Positions 1 to 12,076 of a stretch of 64,000 nt of DNA are shown here, one piece after another. The notes under the pieces are model-generated. The model had not been told where the DNA came from. It searched no databases and saw nothing but the letters and a program-made list of their open reading frames with translations. Source of the DNA: Euwallacea fornicatus (Eukaryota; Arthropoda; Insecta; Coleoptera; Curculionidae); assembly GCF_040115645.1 (NCBI RefSeq), contig NW_027096019.1, positions 868,001 through 932,000 on the forward strand, given 5' to 3'. The translations under genes were made by a program, and so were the position numbers. How positions within the stretch are numbered: position 1 is the stretch's first letter; every line of letters begins with the position of its first letter.

Positions 1-13
1 ACATAAATTACTC

Positions 14-27
14 GTTTTCTAGAAAAC
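14..27 (+). other. Representative 14-bp perfect palindrome present in most monomers
   Basis: GTTTTCTAGAAAAC equals its own reverse complement and recurs once per monomer through most of the array. The common variant ctgg in place of ctag changes only the centre, while a rarer variant with ctaaaaaa breaks it. The core has the form TTCnnGAA, the spacing of a minimal inverted heat-shock-factor half-site pair. Any protein binding is speculative. Confidence 0.6.
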
Positions 28-1083
28 TCACCAAGATACAATGAAGCCTTCTTAGTCGTGTCAAAGAGCTCGTCGAGGTGATTCTGTGGTCAAATTTTGA
101 AGGTAGTTGGAGCTCATTTGCCGAAGTTACGGAGGTTCAAAGCTTGAAAAGTCACGAACGAAGTGTGTTTGTGCACATAAATTACTCGTTTTCTGGAAAA
201 CTCACCAAGATACAATGAAGCCTTATTTGTCATGTTAAAAAGCTCGTCGAGGTGATTCTGTGGTCAAATTTTGAAGGTAGTTGGAGATCATTTGCCGAAG
301 TTACGTAGGTTCAAAACTTGAAAAGTCACGAAAGATGTGTTTTTGAGCACATAAATTACTCGTTTTCTAGAAAACTCACAAACTTACAATGAATCCTTAT
401 AAGTCATGTTAAAGGGATCGTCGAGGTGATTCTGAGGTCAAATTTTGACGGTGTTTGGAGCCCATCTGCCGAAGTTCCTGAGGTTCAAAGCTTGAAAAGT
501 CACGAAAGATGTGTGTTTGAGCACATAAATTACTCGTTTTCTAGAAAACTCACCAAGATACAATGAAGCCTTCTTAGTCGTGTCAAAGAGCTCGTCGAGG
601 TGATTCTGTGGTCAAATTTTGAAGGTAGTTGGAGCTCATTTGCCGAAGTTACGGAGGTTCAAAGCTTGAAAAGTCACGAACGAAGTGTGTTTGTGCACAT
701 AAATCACTCGTTTTCTAGAAAACTCACCGAGATACAATGAAGCCTTATTTGTCATGTTAAAGAGCTCGTCGAGGTGATTCTGTGGTCAAATTTTGAAGGT
801 AGTTGGAGCTCATTTGCCGAAGTTACGTAGGTTCAAAACTTGAAAAGTCACGAAAGATGTGTGTTTGAGCACATAAATTACTCGTTTTCTAGAAAACTCA
901 CCAAGATACAATGAAGCCTTATTTGTCATGTTAAAGAGCTCGTCGAGGTGATTCTGTGGTCAAATTTTGAAGGTAGTTGGAGCTCATTTGCCGAAGTTAC
1001 GTAGGTTCAAAACTTGAAAAGTCACGAAAGATGTGTGTTTGAGCACATAAATTACTCGTTTTCTAGAAAACTCACCAAGATAC

Positions 1084-1097
1084 AATGAAGCCTTCTT
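1084..1097 (+). repeat. Left target-site duplication of the non-LTR element
   Basis: The 14 bases aatgaagccttctt occur here and again at 4136-4149, directly flanking the element. The last one or two T residues cannot be separated from the adjoining poly(T), so the duplication is 12 to 14 bp. The sequence is a normal part of the satellite monomer. Confidence 0.88.
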
Positions 1098-1116
1098 TTT
1101 TTTTTTTTTTTTTTTT
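1096..1116 (-). other. Poly(A) tail of the non-LTR element
   Basis: An uninterrupted run of 21 T on the plus strand, i.e. a poly(A) tail at the 3' end of the minus-strand element. The first one or two bases also belong to the target duplication. An uninterrupted tail fits a fairly recent insertion. Confidence 0.9.
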
Positions 1117-1286
1117 GTGCCCGAGGAGGTGGAAATCTTCAAAAAGACACCCGACCGCTCGGGGTCGGGTAGTGTGGGATTCGAGCCTGAGCCCGCCTAC
1201 CCACTAAAACCACCCCCTCTCTTCTTATGGCCCCGGTATCGCCTGGTAGGCATTCCTTCGGGGCGCCAAGTCGTAAGAGCTTCTCG
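1117..1286 (-). other. 3' UTR of the non-LTR element
   Basis: The 170 bases lie between the stop codon of the ORF2 remnant (TAG, complement of 1287-1289) and the poly(A) tail. They contain one strong hairpin (1149-1170). No AATAAA signal is visible before the tail. Confidence 0.8.
1149..1170 (-). other. Hairpin in the element's 3' UTR
   Basis: ACCCGACC at 1149-1156 is the perfect inverted complement of GGTCGGGT at 1163-1170, with a 6-base loop: an 8-bp GC-rich stem. 3'-terminal stem-loops serve as reverse-transcriptase recognition elements in some LINE families. That role here is inferred from position. Confidence 0.55.
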
Positions 1287-4135
1287 CTATGCGTCCGTCC
1301 TTCTTCTTCTGTGCCGTTCCCGCACAATCTTCTTCCGCATGATCTTCTTGACCATGCACTCAAACGCTCTCCACTTACATTCACTCTCTACGAGTTCAGC
1401 GCCGATCGTTCCACGGTCCAGGTTGAGCCCCGCCCCCCTGGCCTCAGTCCGATCGGTCTCCCACTCCGGACATCCCCAGATTGTGTGCTCTGGGGAGTCC
1501 GCAACTCCTGGCTCCTCGCAGAACCAGCAGCCGTCACTCTCTTCAACCTTTATTTTGTGCAAGTATTTCCCGAACACTCCGTGTCCGGTAAACACCTGCG
1601 TTAGTTCGTACCCGGTCCTCGTCCATTCGCATTCGACCCATCGTCTAATGCTCGGAACGAAGACCTTCACCCATCCATCATACACACCCCACTCACTCTC
1701 CCACTCACTCATCACTCTCTCTGCGGCCTCCCTCCTAAAACCTTTACCTCTCTCCCACACCATTCTCCTCTCTTCCACTCGCAGTCTGATGGGAGGAATC
1801 TTGGCCAGCGCCAAGACCGCTGCGCACGGGACCGTTCTGTATGCGCAGGCCACCCTGATCGCGAGCCTTCTGTTTGCCCGCTCCAGGACGGCCCTACACA
1901 TCTTGGTCCTCAACACTCCGTGCCACACCGGCACAGCATACAGAAGCGCCGACGACGCCGCCATGACCATCACCCTTCTCCTCTCAAATCCCATGCCGTT
2001 GACTCTGGGTAGGATGCCCTCCAGCTTTTGGATTATTCCTCCCACTTTGTCGGCAGTCCTTCGAGCGTGTTCGGCGAACCTCGCGTCTTTGCCGAACCAT
2101 ACCCCCAGATATTTAATGCTTGTAGTCGTCTCGTACCTGAAACGATCTACAACTAAACTCATATTAGTGAGCTTACGTCTCCCAGCGAGTAGCACCATTT
2201 CGGTCTTCTCGGACGCCATACAGAGCCCTTTAGCTCTGAATGTGTCAATGACCATCTCCATGGCTTCCTTGGTCCTCAACTCCAGTATGTTTCTGCACCC
2301 GGCAGTAACCACCAGCGCCAGATCATCCGCGTACGCCACTGGTGTGACGCCCCTCGGATAATCCAGCTTCAGCAGCTCGTCGTAATAAAGGTTCCACAAT
2401 ACGGGGCCTAACACCGACCCCTGCGGGACCCCACACGACATTTCCCTTACATCCCCGTTAGGCAGCTGCACTGTCCTTTCGTCCAGGTACGATTGCACCA
2501 CACCTACAACATAGCTGCTAACCTGGGACCTCTTAAGTGTTTCAACTATGAGATCCCATGGCGCAGAATTGAACGCATTCTTAACGTCAATCGTTACCAT
2601 CACACACAATCCTGCATGAGTGGTTCTCGTCTCCTTAATTCTCTCCACGACCTTCATTACGGCCCGCATTGCGTCGATAGTGCTCCTACCCTTCACGAAA
2701 CCGAACTGGTTTTGATCAATCATTCCACGCTCAATGGCCTCCGCCATCAGCCTGGTCTTGATCACTTTCTCCGCGACCTTCCCGAGCCCGTCGATGAGAC
2801 AGATGGGACGATACGACGCCTCCGCTGTCGGGTCTTTCTTCGGCTTCTCCGCCAGAACTAACCGGGCCCTCTTCCATATTTTCGGGAATTGCCCTGTCAC
2901 CAGGATGTTCGTGACACAGTCTGCCATCCCTTGGGGCTTAATCTCAAGGTAGGTCTTAATGACCTCATTGGGAATTCCGTCCAACCCTGGGGCCTTTCGG
3001 CTCCCTAGTTCCCTGGCCGCCTGTCGAATCTCCTCTGCCGAGACCCGTTCCACGTCCTCGGCACCTACAACAATTCTGTCCCATCTTACTTTGTCTTTTC
3101 TCGGGAAGAGTTCGTCCACGCGCTTTAGCATGTCGGTCTCCGCCAAGTGGCTCGGTTTCAGGCGCCCGAGCTTCTCTGCCACAATCCTGTAGCCGAGACC
3201 CCAGACGTTCGTCTCCAAGTCATCGCACAGCTTTTTCCATGCGTTCCTCTTGGCATTCCGAATGGAATCCTTGAGGATCTTCTTGGCTCTTCCATATTCG
3301 TCTTCTGCTGCACTTCTCTCCTCGTTCGTTTCTCTGGCTCCCTTTATCCTCGTCATCCTTCGTCTGGCCTGCAAACATTCCTTCCTGTGCGTACCTACTG
3401 TTTCGTTCCACCAGTAGACCGCCTTTTTGCCCCCTGTTTTTGCACTCTTCTTGAGTAGGCACTGGTCGCAGGCTTCCCCAATTTCCTCGACTATTTGGTC
3501 AGGTTCGGTTCCGCCCCACCCTAAAACACGCTCGTTAACGTATTTAATCAACTTACCAATTCCTTTCTCGGTCACGATCCATCCTTTCTTATTTCTCTCA
3601 TCTTTCACTCCTAGAGTTTCGGTTCCATTCCCTACAATTCTGTAGGTTATGTACCTGTGTCCACTTCCACTCAGCACGTCCCGCTCGACCTGCCATTGAC
3701 TCACCATGCGCGCTACGATAGCGCCACTCATAGTTACGTCTATGACAGATCTTCCATTCTTGTTGCCGAACGTCCACTCTCCCCCGTTGTTGTGCGGGGT
3801 GAGCTCTCTCGCTTCAACGAACTCCTCCAGGACTCTCCCGTAGGCATTCCTGACGCCAGAACCAAATATCTGGCATTTCGCATTGAAGTCCCCAGCTATG
3901 AGGACTCTCCTGCCGTCCATGCCTCCTACAAAATTATCTAACCGATTAATCATGGCCTCGAACTCACCTGTGGTCTTATTCGGCGAGAAGTATACCGAGA
4001 CCAGCGTAAATCGGCCCAGTTCCACCGCCACGAACCCCCGGTCCCTGTGGATCGACTTCGCTCTCATCCCGCTTTTAAGCCAAATGAACGCTCCATCGTC
4101 ATTATCCCTGATGACATTCTTCAGGGCTTGGTTAG
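1287..4135 (-). CDS. Partial ORF2: endonuclease / reverse transcriptase / zinc finger (5'-truncated)
   Basis: About 949 element-derived codons with no internal stop or frameshift. The open frame continues about eight codons into satellite DNA (to 4160), with no ATG there, so it is a fragment without its own start. Counting from 4160, the remaining apurinic-type endonuclease covers roughly residues 9-175: GDFNAK at 90-95 and SVIDVT at 138-143. The expected SDH motif reads SGH at 166-168. The reverse transcriptase covers about 385-660: KAPGLDGIPNEV 389-400, SYRPICLID 449-457, DVKNAFNSAPW from 525, GVPQGSVLGP 577-586 and catalytic YADD 610-613. A CX2CX10HX4C finger follows at C878, C881, H892 and C897. 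In the family ORF2 nicks the target and copies the RNA at the nick. This copy has lost the start of its endonuclease and all of ORF1, so it cannot move by itself. Confidence 0.9.
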
Positions 4136-4149
4136 AATGAAGCCTTCTT
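4136..4149 (+). repeat. Right target-site duplication of the non-LTR element
   Basis: A second copy of aatgaagccttctt, directly after the truncated 5' end of the element. The satellite then resumes with agtcgtgtc, as in uninterrupted monomers. Removing 1098-4149 (3052 bp) restores an intact monomer and the 174-bp phase. Confidence 0.88.
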
Positions 4150-4792
4150 AGTCGTGTCAAAGAGCTCGTCGAGGTGATTCTGTGGTCAAATTTTGAAGGT
4201 AGTTGGAGCTCATTTGCCGAAGTTACGGAGGTTCAAAGCTTGAAAAGTCACGAACGAAGTGTGTTTGTGCACATAAATCACTCGTTTTCTAGAAAACTCA
4301 CCGAGATACAATGAAGCCTTATTTGTCATGTTAAAGAGCTCGTCGAGGTGATTCTGTGGTCAAATTTTGAAGGTAGTTGGAGCTCATTTGCCGAAGTTAC
4401 GTAGGTTCAAAACTTGAAAAGTCACGAAAGATGTGTGTTTATGCACATAAATTACTCGTTTTCTGGAAAACTCACCAAGATACAATGAAGCCTTCTTAGT
4501 CGTGTCAAAGAGCTCGTCGAGGTGATTCTGTGGTCAAATTTTGAAGGTAGTTGGAGCTCATTTGCCGAAGTTACGGAGGTTCAAAGCTTGAAAAGTCACG
4601 AACGAAGTGTGTTTGTGCACATAAATCACTCGTTTTCTAGAAAACTCACCGAGATACAATGAAGCCTTATTTGTCATGTTAAAGAGCTCGTCGAGGTGAT
4701 TCTGTGGTCAAATTTTGAAGGTAGTTGGAGCTCATTTGCCGAAGTTACGTAGGTTCAAAACTTGAAAAGTCACGAAAGATGTGTGTTTGAGC

Positions 4793-5482
4793 ACATAAAT
4801 TACTCGTTTTCTAGAAAACTCACCAAGATACAATGAAGCCTTCTTAGTCGTGTCAAAGAGCTCGTCGAGGTGATTCTGTGGTCAAATTTTGAAGGTAGTT
4901 GGAGCTCATTTGCCGAAGTTACGGAGGTTCAAAGCTTGAAAAGTCACGAACGAAGTGTGTTTGTGCACATAAATTACTCGTTTTCTGGAAAACTCACCAA
5001 GATACAATGAAGCCTTATTTGTCATGTTAAAAAGCTCGTCGAGGTGATTCTGTGGTCAAATTTTGAAGGTAGTTGGAGATCATTTGCCGAAGTTACGTAG
5101 GTTCAAAACTTGAAAAGTCACGAAAGATGTGTTTTTGAGCACATAAATTACTCGTTTTCTAGAAAACTCACAAACTTACAATGAATCCTTATAAGTCATG
5201 TTAAAGGGATCGTCGAGGTGATTCTGAGGTCAAATTTTGACGGTGTTTGGAGCCCATCTGCCGAAGTTCCTGAGGTTCAAAGCTTGAAAAGTCACGAAAG
5301 ATGTGTGTTTGAGCACATAAATTACTCGTTTTCTAGAAAACTCACCAAGATACAATGAAGCCTTCTTAGTCGTGTCAAAGAGCTCGTCGAGGTGATTCTG
5401 TGGTCAAATTTTGAAGGTAGTTGGAGCTCATTTGCCGAAGTTACGGAGGTTCAAAGCTTGAAAAGTCACGAACGAAGTGTGT
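4793..5482 (+). repeat. Four-monomer block duplicated from 1-690
   Basis: Rare variants at the left edge recur here: ttggagatcatttg (281 and 5073), gatgtgtttttgag (about 334 and 5126) and aaagggatcg (about 413 and 5205). The offset is 4792 bp, equal to the 3052-bp insertion plus exactly ten monomers. After about 5482 the two copies diverge. Confidence 0.85.
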
Positions 5483-6134
5483 TTGAGCACATAAATTACT
5501 CGTTTTCTAGAAAACTCACCAAGATACAATGAAGCCTTATTTGTCGTGTCAAAGAGCTCGTCGAGGTGATTCTGTGGTCAAATTTTGAAGGTAGTTGGAG
5601 CTCATTTGCCGAAGTTACGGAGGTTCAAAGCTTGAAAAGTCACGAACGAAGTGTGTTTGTGCACATAAATTACTCGTTTTCTGGAAAACTCACCAAGATA
5701 CAATGAAGCCTTATTTGTCATGTTAAAAAGCTCGTCGAGGTGATTCTGTGGTCAAATTTTGAAGGTAGTTGGAGCTCATTTGCCGAAGTTACGGAGGTTC
5801 AAAGCTTGAAAAGTCACGAACGAAGTGTGTTTGTGCACATAAATCACTCGTTTTCTAGAAAACTCACCGAGATACAATGAAGCCTTATTTGTCATGTTAA
5901 AGAGCTCGTCGAGGTGATTCTGTGGTCAAATTTTGAAGGTAGTTGGAGCTCATTTGCCGAAGTTACGTAGGTTCAAAACTTGAAAAGTCACGAAAGATGT
6001 GTGTTTGAGCACATAAATTACTCGTTTTCTAGAAAACTCACCAAGATACAATGAAGCCTTATTTGTCATGTTAAAGAGCTCGTCGAGGTGATTCTGTGGT
6101 CAAATTTTGAAGGTAGTTGGAGCTCATTTGCCGA

Positions 6135-8770
6135 AGTTACGTAGGTTCAAAACTTGAAAAGTCACGAAAGATGTGTGTTTGAGCACATAAATTACTCGTT
6201 TTCTAGAAAACTCACCAAGATACAATGAAGCCTTCTTAGTCGTGTCAAAGAGCTCGTCGAGGTGATTCTGTGGTCAAATTTTGAAGGTAGTTGGAGCTCA
6301 TTTGCCGAAGTTACGGAGGTTCAAAGCTTGAAAAGTCACGAACGAAGTGTGTTTGTGCACATAAATCACTCGTTTTCTAGAAAACTCACCGAGATACAAT
6401 GAAGCCTTATTTGTCATGTTAAAGAGCTCGTCGAGGTGATTCTGTGGTCAAATTTTGAAGGTAGTTGGAGCTCATTTGCCGAAGTTACGTAGGTTCAAAA
6501 CTTGAAAAGTCACGAAAGATGTGTGTTTGAGCACATAAATTACTCGTTTTCTAGAAAACTCACCAAGATACAATGAAGCCTCATTTGTCATGTTAAAGAG
6601 CTCGTCGAGGTGATTCTGTGGTCAAATTTTGAAGGTAGTTGGAGCTCATTTGCCGAAGTTACGTAGGTTCAAAACTTGAAAAGTCACGAAAGATGTGTGT
6701 TTGTGCACATAAATTACTCGTTTTCTGGAAAACTCACCAAGATACAATGAAGCCTTCTTAGTCGTGTCAAAGAGCTCGTCGAGGTGATTCTGTGGTCAAA
6801 TTTTGAATGTAGTTGGAGCTCATTTGCCGAAGTTACGGAGGTTCAAAACTTGAAAAGTCACGAACGAAGTGTGTTTGTGCACATAAATTACTCGTTTTCT
6901 GGAAAACTCACCAAGATACAATGAAGCCTTATTTGTCATGTTAAAAAGCTCGTCGAGGTGATTCTGTGGTCAAATTTTGAAGGTAGTTGGAGCTCATTTG
7001 CCGAAGTTACGTAGGTTCAAAACTTGAAAAGTCACGAAAGATGTGTGTTTGAGCACATAAATTACTCGTTTTCTAGAAAACTCACCAAGATACAATGAAG
7101 CCTTATTTGTCATGTTAAAGAGCTCGTCGAGGTGATTCTGTGGTAAAATTTTGAAGCGATTTGGAGCTCATTTGCCGAAGTTACGGAGGTTCAAAGCTTG
7201 AAAAGTCACGAACGAAGTGTGTTTGTGCACATAAATCACTCGTTTTCTAGAAAACTCACCAAGATACAATGAAGCCTCATTTGTCATGTTAAAGAGCTCG
7301 TCGAGGTGATTCTGTGGTCAAATTTTGAAGGTAGTTGGAGCTCATTTGCCGAAGTTACGTAGGTTCAAAACTTGAAAAGTCACGAAAGATGTGTGTTTGT
7401 GCACATAAATTACTCGTTTTCTGGAAAACTCTCCAAGATACAATGAAGCCTTATTTGTCATGTTAAAGAGCTCGTTGAGGTGATTCTGTGGTAAAATTTT
7501 GAAGCGATTTGGAGCTCATTTGCCGAAGTTACGGAGGTTCAAAGCTTGAAAAGTCACGAAAGGTATGTGTTTGAGCACATAAATTACTCGTTTTCTAGAA
7601 AACTCACAAACTTACAATGAATCCTTATAAGTCATGTTAAAGAGCTCGTCGAGGTGATTCTGTGGTAAAATTTTGAAGCGATTTGGAGCTCATTTGCCGA
7701 AGTTCCTGAGGTTCAAAGCTTGAAAAGTCACGAAAGATGTGTGTTTGAGCACATAAATTACTCGTTTTCTAGAAAACTCACCAAGATACAATGAAGCCTT
7801 ATTTGTCATGTTAAAGAGCTCGTCGAGGTGATTCTGTGGTCAAATTTTGAAGGTAGTTGGAGCTCATTTGCCGTAGTTACGTAGGTTCAAAACTTGAAAA
7901 GTCACGAACGAAGTGTGTTTGTGCACATAAATCACTCGTTTTCTAGAAAACTCACCGAGATACAATGAAGCCTTATTTGTCATGTTAAAGAGCTCGTCGA
8001 GGTGATCCTGTGGTCAAATTTTGAAGGTAGTTGGAGCTCATTTGCCGAAGTTACGGAGGTTCAAAGCTTGAAAAGTCACGAACGAAGTGTGTTTGTGCAC
8101 ATAAATCACTCGTTTTCTAGAAAACTCACCGAGATACAATGAAGCCTTATTTGTCATGTTAAAGAGCTCGTCGAGGTGATTCTGTGGTCAAATTTTGAAG
8201 GTAGTTGGAGCTCATTTGCCGAAGTTACGGAGGTTCAAAGCTTGAAAAGTCACGAAAGATGTGTGTTTGAGCACATAAATTACTCGTTTTCTAGAAAACT
8301 CACCAAGATACAATGAAGCCTTATTTGTCATGTTAAAGAGCTCGTCGAGGTGATTCTGTGGTCAAATTTTGAAGGTAGTTGGAGCTCATTTGCCGAAGTT
8401 ACGTAGGTTCAAAACTTGAAAAGTCACGAAAGATGTGTGTTTGAGCACATAAATTACTCGTTTTCTAGAAAACTCACCAAGATACAATGAAGCCTTCTTA
8501 GTCTTGTCAAAGAGCTCGTCGAGGTGATTCTGTGGTCAAATTTTGAAGGTAGTTGGAGCTCATTTGCCGAAGTTACGGAGGTTCAAAGCTTGAAAAGTCA
8601 CGAACGAAGTGTGTTTGTGCACATAAATCACTCGTTTTCTAGAAAACTCACCGAGATACAATGAAGCCTTATTTGTCATGTTAAAGAGCTCGTCGAGGTG
8701 ATTCTGTGGTCAAATTTTGAAGGTAGTTGGAGCTCATTTGCCGAAGTTACGTAGGTTCAAAACTTGAAAA
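6135..8770 (+). repeat. Higher-order repeat unit, 19-monomer offset, copy 1
   Basis: This block recurs at about 9441-12076 with an offset of 3306 bp (19 x 174). Markers are gaatgtagttgg (6805 and 10111), ccgtagttac (7871 and 11177) and cttagtcttgtc (about 8497 and 11803). I noticed one base difference, at 8158 versus 11464. Beyond this block the offset changes to 2958 bp (17 monomers), as shown by gtgacg (9119 and 12077) and aaaacttgac (9281 and 12239), so two monomers are missing from the second copy. Confidence 0.85.
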
Positions 8771-9440
8771 GTCACGAAAGATGTGTGTTTGAGCACATAA
8801 ATTACTCGTTTTCTAGAAAACTCACCAAGAAACAATGAAGCCTTCTTAGTCGTGTCAAAGAGCTCGTCGAGGTGATTCTGTGGTCAAATTTTGAAGGTAG
8901 TTGGAGCTCATTTGCCGAAGTTACGGAGGTTCAAAGCTTGAAAAGTCACGAACGAAGTGTGTTTGTGCACATAAATCACTCGTTTTCTAGAAAACTCACC
9001 GAGATACAATGAAGCCTTATTTGTCATGTTAAAGAGCTCGTCGAGGTGATTCTGTGGTCAAATTTTGAAGGTAGTTGGAGCTCATTTGCCGAAGTTACGT
9101 AGGTTCAAAACTTGAAAAGTGACGAAAGATGTGTGTTTGAGCACATAAATTACTCGTTTTCTAGAAAACTCACCAAGATACAATGAAGCCTCATTTGTCA
9201 TGTTAAAGAGCTCGTCGAGGTGATTCTGTGGTCAAATTTTGAAGGTAGTTGGAGCTCATTTGCCGAAGTTACGTAGGTTCAAAACTTGACAAGTCACGAA
9301 AGATGTGTGTTTGTGCACATAAATTACTCGTTTTCTGGAAAACTCACCAAGATACAATGAAGCCTCATTTGTCATGTTAAAGAGCTCGTCGAGGTGATTC
9401 TGTGGTCAAATTTTGAAGGTAGTTGGAGCTCATTTGCCGA

Positions 9441-12076
9441 GGTTACGTAGGTTCAAAACTTGAAAAGTCACGAAAGATGTGTGTTTGAGCACATAAATTA
9501 CTCGTTTTCTAGAAAACTCACCAAGATACAATGAAGCCTTCTTAGTCGTGTCAAAGAGCTCGTCGAGGTGATTCTGTGGTCAAATTTTGAAGGTAGTTGG
9601 AGCTCATTTGCCGAAGTTACGGAGGTTCAAAGCTTGAAAAGTCACGAACGAAGTGTGTTTGTGCACATAAATCACTCGTTTTCTAGAAAACTCACCGAGA
9701 TACAATGAAGCCTTATTTGTCATGTTAAAGAGCTCGTCGAGGTGATTCTGTGGTCAAATTTTGAAGGTAGTTGGAGCTCATTTGCCGAAGTTACGTAGGT
9801 TCAAAACTTGAAAAGTCACGAAAGATGTGTGTTTGAGCACATAAATTACTCGTTTTCTAGAAAACTCACCAAGATACAATGAAGCCTCATTTGTCATGTT
9901 AAAGAGCTCGTCGAGGTGATTCTGTGGTCAAATTTTGAAGGTAGTTGGAGCTCATTTGCCGAAGTTACGTAGGTTCAAAACTTGAAAAGTCACGAAAGAT
10001 GTGTGTTTGTGCACATAAATTACTCGTTTTCTGGAAAACTCACCAAGATACAATGAAGCCTTCTTAGTCGTGTCAAAGAGCTCGTCGAGGTGATTCTGTG
10101 GTCAAATTTTGAATGTAGTTGGAGCTCATTTGCCGAAGTTACGGAGGTTCAAAACTTGAAAAGTCACGAACGAAGTGTGTTTGTGCACATAAATTACTCG
10201 TTTTCTGGAAAACTCACCAAGATACAATGAAGCCTTATTTGTCATGTTAAAAAGCTCGTCGAGGTGATTCTGTGGTCAAATTTTGAAGGTAGTTGGAGCT
10301 CATTTGCCGAAGTTACGTAGGTTCAAAACTTGAAAAGTCACGAAAGATGTGTGTTTGAGCACATAAATTACTCGTTTTCTAGAAAACTCACCAAGATACA
10401 ATGAAGCCTTATTTGTCATGTTAAAGAGCTCGTCGAGGTGATTCTGTGGTAAAATTTTGAAGCGATTTGGAGCTCATTTGCCGAAGTTACGGAGGTTCAA
10501 AGCTTGAAAAGTCACGAACGAAGTGTGTTTGTGCACATAAATCACTCGTTTTCTAGAAAACTCACCAAGATACAATGAAGCCTCATTTGTCATGTTAAAG
10601 AGCTCGTCGAGGTGATTCTGTGGTCAAATTTTGAAGGTAGTTGGAGCTCATTTGCCGAAGTTACGTAGGTTCAAAACTTGAAAAGTCACGAAAGATGTGT
10701 GTTTGTGCACATAAATTACTCGTTTTCTGGAAAACTCTCCAAGATACAATGAAGCCTTATTTGTCATGTTAAAGAGCTCGTTGAGGTGATTCTGTGGTAA
10801 AATTTTGAAGCGATTTGGAGCTCATTTGCCGAAGTTACGGAGGTTCAAAGCTTGAAAAGTCACGAAAGGTATGTGTTTGAGCACATAAATTACTCGTTTT
10901 CTAGAAAACTCACAAACTTACAATGAATCCTTATAAGTCATGTTAAAGAGCTCGTCGAGGTGATTCTGTGGTAAAATTTTGAAGCGATTTGGAGCTCATT
11001 TGCCGAAGTTCCTGAGGTTCAAAGCTTGAAAAGTCACGAAAGATGTGTGTTTGAGCACATAAATTACTCGTTTTCTAGAAAACTCACCAAGATACAATGA
11101 AGCCTTATTTGTCATGTTAAAGAGCTCGTCGAGGTGATTCTGTGGTCAAATTTTGAAGGTAGTTGGAGCTCATTTGCCGTAGTTACGTAGGTTCAAAACT
11201 TGAAAAGTCACGAACGAAGTGTGTTTGTGCACATAAATCACTCGTTTTCTAGAAAACTCACCGAGATACAATGAAGCCTTATTTGTCATGTTAAAGAGCT
11301 CGTCGAGGTGATCCTGTGGTCAAATTTTGAAGGTAGTTGGAGCTCATTTGCCGAAGTTACGGAGGTTCAAAGCTTGAAAAGTCACGAACGAAGTGTGTTT
11401 GTGCACATAAATCACTCGTTTTCTAGAAAACTCACCGAGATACAATGAAGCCTTATTTGTCATATTAAAGAGCTCGTCGAGGTGATTCTGTGGTCAAATT
11501 TTGAAGGTAGTTGGAGCTCATTTGCCGAAGTTACGGAGGTTCAAAGCTTGAAAAGTCACGAAAGATGTGTGTTTGAGCACATAAATTACTCGTTTTCTAG
11601 AAAACTCACCAAGATACAATGAAGCCTTATTTGTCATGTTAAAGAGCTCGTCGAGGTGATTCTGTGGTCAAATTTTGAAGGTAGTTGGAGCTCATTTGCC
11701 GAAGTTACGTAGGTTCAAAACTTGAAAAGTCACGAAAGATGTGTGTTTGAGCACATAAATTACTCGTTTTCTAGAAAACTCACCAAGATACAATGAAGCC
11801 TTCTTAGTCTTGTCAAAGAGCTCGTCGAGGTGATTCTGTGGTCAAATTTTGAAGGTAGTTGGAGCTCATTTGCCGAAGTTACGGAGGTTCAAAGCTTGAA
11901 AAGTCACGAACGAAGTGTGTTTGTGCACATAAATCACTCGTTTTCTAGAAAACTCACCGAGATACAATGAAGCCTTATTTGTCATGTTAAAGAGCTCGTC
12001 GAGGTGATTCTGTGGTCAAATTTTGAAGGTAGTTGGAGCTCATTTGCCGAAGTTACGTAGGTTCAAAACTTGAAAA
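9441..12076 (+). repeat. Higher-order repeat unit, 19-monomer offset, copy 2
   Basis: Second copy of the block at 6135-8770, offset 3306 bp. Its left limit is set by the difference at 9440 (g) versus 6134 (a). Past 12076 it aligns instead with sequence 2958 bp upstream. Confidence 0.85.

Larger units (their letters stand above)
1..1097 (+). repeat. 174-bp satellite array, left segment
   Basis: About 6.3 head-to-tail monomers. The recurring phrase beginning acataaat starts at 1, 175, 349, 523 and on to 1045, giving an exact 174-bp period. Monomers alternate between subtypes: one reads cttcttagtcgtgtc after gaagc, another ttatttgtcatgtt, and one at about 391-500 is a divergent type with cttacaatgaatccttataa and an extra-divergent second half. 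No coding potential is evident. The segment ends where the non-LTR element is inserted. Its first four monomers recur almost unchanged at about 4793-5482, so the array was already duplicated before or around the insertion. Confidence 0.97.
1098..4135 (-). mobile_element. 5'-truncated R1-clade non-LTR retrotransposon (LINE)
   Basis: A 3.04-kb insertion on the minus strand splits one satellite monomer. It has a poly(A) tail (poly(T) at 1096-1116 on the plus strand), a 14-bp target-site duplication and a single long reading frame with endonuclease, reverse transcriptase and a C-terminal CCHC finger. The 5' end is cut off inside the endonuclease domain, so ORF1, the 5' UTR and the start of ORF2 are missing. 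This is the usual product of incomplete target-primed reverse transcription. Base composition is clearly richer in G+C than both the satellite and the LTR element. Assignment to the R1 clade rests on the NAFNSAPW reverse-transcriptase motif, the CX2CX10HX4C finger and the absence of an RNase H domain; the exact family is not known to me. Confidence 0.92.

Noticed and set aside
1117..2361. 414-codon plus-strand open frame
   Set aside because: It lies antisense to the reverse-transcriptase frame, which has clear family motifs. Its low-complexity Ser/Leu/Thr composition is typical of a shadow of GC-rich coding sequence.
1287..4160. A complete ORF2 starting at 4160
   Set aside because: The first codons come from satellite DNA beyond the target duplication and the first codon is TTG; the true N-terminus is lost by 5' truncation.
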